Below are positions 6,889 to 8,470 of a stretch of 8,470 nt of DNA, piece after piece. Location: assembly GCA_964532065.1 (NCBI GenBank), contig CAZHHG010000103.1, positions 1-8,470 of the forward strand, in the 5' to 3' direction. Every line of letters starts with the position of its first letter. Within the stretch, counting starts at the first letter, position 1. A program made the position numbers and the translations under genes. The DNA comes from DSXH01 sp964532065. GTDB taxonomy: Bacteria > Bacteroidota > Ignavibacteria > Ignavibacteriales > Melioribacteraceae. The notes beneath the pieces are model-generated. The model was not told the DNA's origin, did not search any database, and worked only from the letters and a program-made list of their open reading frames with translations.

Positions 6889-7993
6889 ATTCAATTACGT
6901 TAACTGATTGACCTTCTTTAACAATATTCTGTCCTACAACTATTATGGAATCGCCGATATTCAAACCGCCGGTAATTTCGATCTGACCGTTATTTGCAAT
7001 TCCAGTTTTTACCTCGACCATCTTTGCCAATCCGTTATCAATTTTAAAGAGATAAAATTTCTTAATTAATTTTTGTAATCCCGTTTGTTTATCGATAATT
7101 ATCTCGGTCTGCGGAATCAGTGCTGTTTCAGGCACAACCATACTATTTTCTCTCGAATCCGTTTGAATCATAAATTCGGCGAACATTCCGGATTTGATTC
7201 TTCCATCGTTTGATAAGATATTAATTTCAATTTCGAGAGATTTCGACATCTGATCGATAGCAGTATTGATCTTTTCAACCACTCCGTTAAAATCTACACC
7301 GGGAAGCGTCGGTAATTTTACAAGAACCCTCTGACCTGTTTTTACAAAGTGAATATCAGTTCCGCTAAGGTAGACTTTGGATTTCATTCTCGACGGGGAA
7401 AGGACCTGCACAACGGGCTGTCCCATATTAACCGTTTGATTCTCCTCTACATAAATTGCAGCGACCACACCGTCAAACGGTGCTTTAATAAAACTGTTTT
7501 CATAATGTTCTTTAGCCTGCTCGTAACCCGATTTTGCCTGATTGTAAGTCTGATCCGCAGTTTCCTTTCCGGTTTTAATCTGATCGAACTGCTGCTGGCT
7601 GATTGCTTTTTCTGAGTAGAGTCTGCTCATCCTCTCGTAATCCTGATTAGTCATTCTAAAATGAGCTTCTGCAGTTTTTAGAGCCGCAGCGGCTATATCG
7701 AGTCCCTGTTTCAATATATCGTTTTTCTGTTCGGCGAGTGTCTGATTTTTACTGACTCTCTGGCCAGGTTTAACATAGATTTTTTCAATCCTTTCAGGAA
7801 TCTTACTAAGCACCATAACATCCTCTTCGGCCGAAACTGACCCCGTTACACGGATGTACTTTGAAATTGACTCGGACTGAACTTTGTAGATTTTAACAGG
7901 AACGGATTTTTCGACACTCGTATCCTCCTGCTGAGTACAGGATATTACTAAGAGCGAAACAAAAAAGAGTAATAAGAATTTTCTAGTATTCAT
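6887..7993 (-). CDS. RND efflux periplasmic adaptor lipoprotein (membrane fusion protein, HlyD/AcrA family)
   Basis: The 368-residue protein bridges the inner-membrane pump and the outer-membrane channel. It begins with a lipoprotein signal, MNTRKFLLLFFVSLLVISC, placing the lipidated Cys at residue 19. The domain order is the standard one: first lipoyl half-motif at about 55-90 (VKPGQRVSKNQTLAEQ), a short alpha-helical hairpin at about 93-165 that would contact TolC, second lipoyl half at about 168-200 (FIKAPFDGVVAAIYVEENQ), a beta-barrel at about 202-280, and a membrane-proximal domain to the end. An in-frame ATG at 8017 would add eight residues ahead of the signal peptide and overlap the upstream gene. 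The 7993 start is preferred because GAGGAT sits just before it and the signal peptide begins there. It lies 14 bases from both neighbours in the efflux operon. Substrate specificity cannot be read from it. Confidence 0.93.
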   Translation of the reverse strand: MNTRKFLLLFFVSLLVISCTQQEDTSVEKSVPVKIYKVQSESISKYIRVTGSVSAEEDVMVLSKIPERIEKIYVKPGQRVSKNQTLAEQKNDILKQGLDIAAAALKTAEAHFRMTNQDYERMSRLYSEKAISQQQFDQIKTGKETADQTYNQAKSGYEQAKEHYENSFIKAPFDGVVAAIYVEENQTVNMGQPVVQVLSPSRMKSKVYLSGTDIHFVKTGQRVLVKLPTLPGVDFNGVVEKINTAIDQMSKSLEIEINILSNDGRIKSGMFAEFMIQTDSRENSMVVPETALIPQTEIIIDKQTGLQKLIKKFYLFKIDNGLAKMVEVKTGIANNGQIEITGGLNIGDSIIVVGQNIVKEGQSVNVIE

Positions 7994-7996
7994 TTT

Positions 7997-8002
7997 ATCC
8001 TC
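7997..8002 (-). promoter_or_regulatory. Shine-Dalgarno site that decides the adaptor start
   Basis: On the minus strand GAGGAT precedes ATG 7993 with three bases between them (GAGG core about five bases away). This favours the start at 7993 over the upstream in-frame ATG at 8017, which lies inside the previous gene. Confidence 0.65.
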
Positions 8003-8007
8003 AAAAA

Positions 8008-8470
8008 TTATTTCCATATTTTATCAAGTAAACCAACCGACTTTAGAAGCGCAAGCTGGTTAATATTGTAATTAAAGATTCCCTGCAGGTAATCGCTTTT
8101 ACTTTTAGTATAAAGCAGCTGAGCGTTAAGAACATCGAGCTGATTGCTCATTCCCTGCGAATAGAGAAGGTTCGAAATTCTAAGACTTTCCTTATACTGA
8201 TCGAGAGCATCTTTAAGGCTTTGCAGATTTTTGGAAGCTTCGTTGTAGCCGTAATAGCTCTGTTCAATATCAAGATCAACAGCATACTCCATCTGCTTTA
8301 CTGTCAGATTCATCTGATCGGTTCTAATCTGAGCGATCTGATAATCGAGAACGCGTCTGCCTCCTTCGAAGAGGGGCCATGAGATAGAAAGTGTAATGGA
8401 TTTGGAACGGATATAATCCGACCAGGTTACTTTCGCATTATCCATCGGTGCGGCATGATCAACGCTCGCG
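8008..8470 (-). CDS. TolC-family outer-membrane efflux protein, C-terminal end (5' part beyond window)
   Basis: Only about the last 154 residues are present. The frame stays open from the Met codon at 8445 to the window edge (residues ASVDHAAP precede it), so that Met is internal. TolC-family proteins form trimeric outer-membrane channels with a long periplasmic helical tunnel and have about 420-480 residues, so roughly two thirds is missing. The fragment shows the family's second-repeat pattern: a beta-strand pair ending in SITLSISWPLFEGGRR, then long amphipathic helices rich in Gln, Asn, Leu and Tyr, including IEQSYYGYNEA and the typical turn LLYSQGMSNQLDVLNAQ, then a helix through YNINQLALLKSVG near the C-terminus. 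It lies 14 bases upstream of the adaptor gene in the same direction, so it is the channel for this pump. The promoter and any regulator lie outside the window. Confidence 0.9.
   Translation of the reverse strand, partial: ASVDHAAPMDNAKVTWSDYIRSKSITLSISWPLFEGGRRVLDYQIAQIRTDQMNLTVKQMEYAVDLDIEQSYYGYNEASKNLQSLKDALDQYKESLRISNLLYSQGMSNQLDVLNAQLLYTKSKSDYLQGIFNYNINQLALLKSVGLLDKIWK

Noticed and set aside
7349..7615. Plus-strand open frame of 88 codons inside the adaptor gene.
   Set aside because: It lies opposite the conserved lipoyl and hairpin coding region of the adaptor, with low-complexity composition, and is best explained as a shadow.
7994..8017. Upstream ATG giving the adaptor eight more residues (MEIIFEDK).
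   Set aside because: It would overlap the TolC-like gene and place a charged stretch before the lipoprotein signal. The GAGGAT ribosome binding site points to 7993.
1..8470. Mobile elements, CRISPR arrays, tRNA or rRNA genes, riboswitches.
   Set aside because: No transposase, regularly spaced repeat, structured RNA gene or long direct repeat was recognised on reading either strand; the window is nearly all protein-coding.

Overview
The window looks like chromosome of a Gram-negative bacterium: it encodes a TolC-type outer-membrane protein, a lipoprotein adaptor and an inner-membrane RND pump. Base composition is moderately AT-rich (low 40s % GC by eye). The style of the proteins, and the CitD-CitE fusion in particular, recalls Ignavibacteria/Bacteroidota-like or deltaproteobacterial environmental genomes. 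That placement is an impression and not a result. Clear Shine-Dalgarno sequences precede three of the genes, which argues mildly against classical Bacteroidia.

Left half (bases 1 to 3700, plus strand): a tight three-gene metabolic unit. It opens with the C-terminal part of an MmgE/PrpD-family protein (2-methylcitrate dehydratase / aconitate decarboxylase-like), cut by the window edge. Its end overlaps by 44 bases a gene fusing a CitD-like acyl carrier domain to a CitE-like lyase (citrate lyase gamma and beta chains). A CitF-like alpha subunit (acyl-ACP:citrate transferase) follows directly. Together the last two genes supply all three subunits of a citrate-lyase-type complex, which would cleave citrate or a related hydroxy-acid to acetate plus a keto-acid. 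The overlapping PrpD gene suggests that substrate is made or consumed by dehydration/hydration chemistry. No citC, citX or citG maturation gene lies in the window.

Middle (3701 to 3764): a short convergent intergenic region almost filled by one long hairpin. On the minus strand the hairpin is followed by a T-run, so it is best read as the terminator of the efflux operon.

Right half (3765 to 8470, minus strand): a tripartite RND efflux operon in transcription order TolC-like outer-membrane channel (only its C-terminal end is present), periplasmic adaptor lipoprotein, and HAE1-type RND pump. The two gene junctions each have a gap of about 14 bases and a good Shine-Dalgarno sequence. The substrate cannot be told from sequence, and no regulator is visible.

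There are no RNA genes, mobile elements, CRISPR arrays or gene-free stretches above 300 bases. I see no clearly undescribed system. The PrpD / fused CitDE / CitF cluster is the part most worth a second look.
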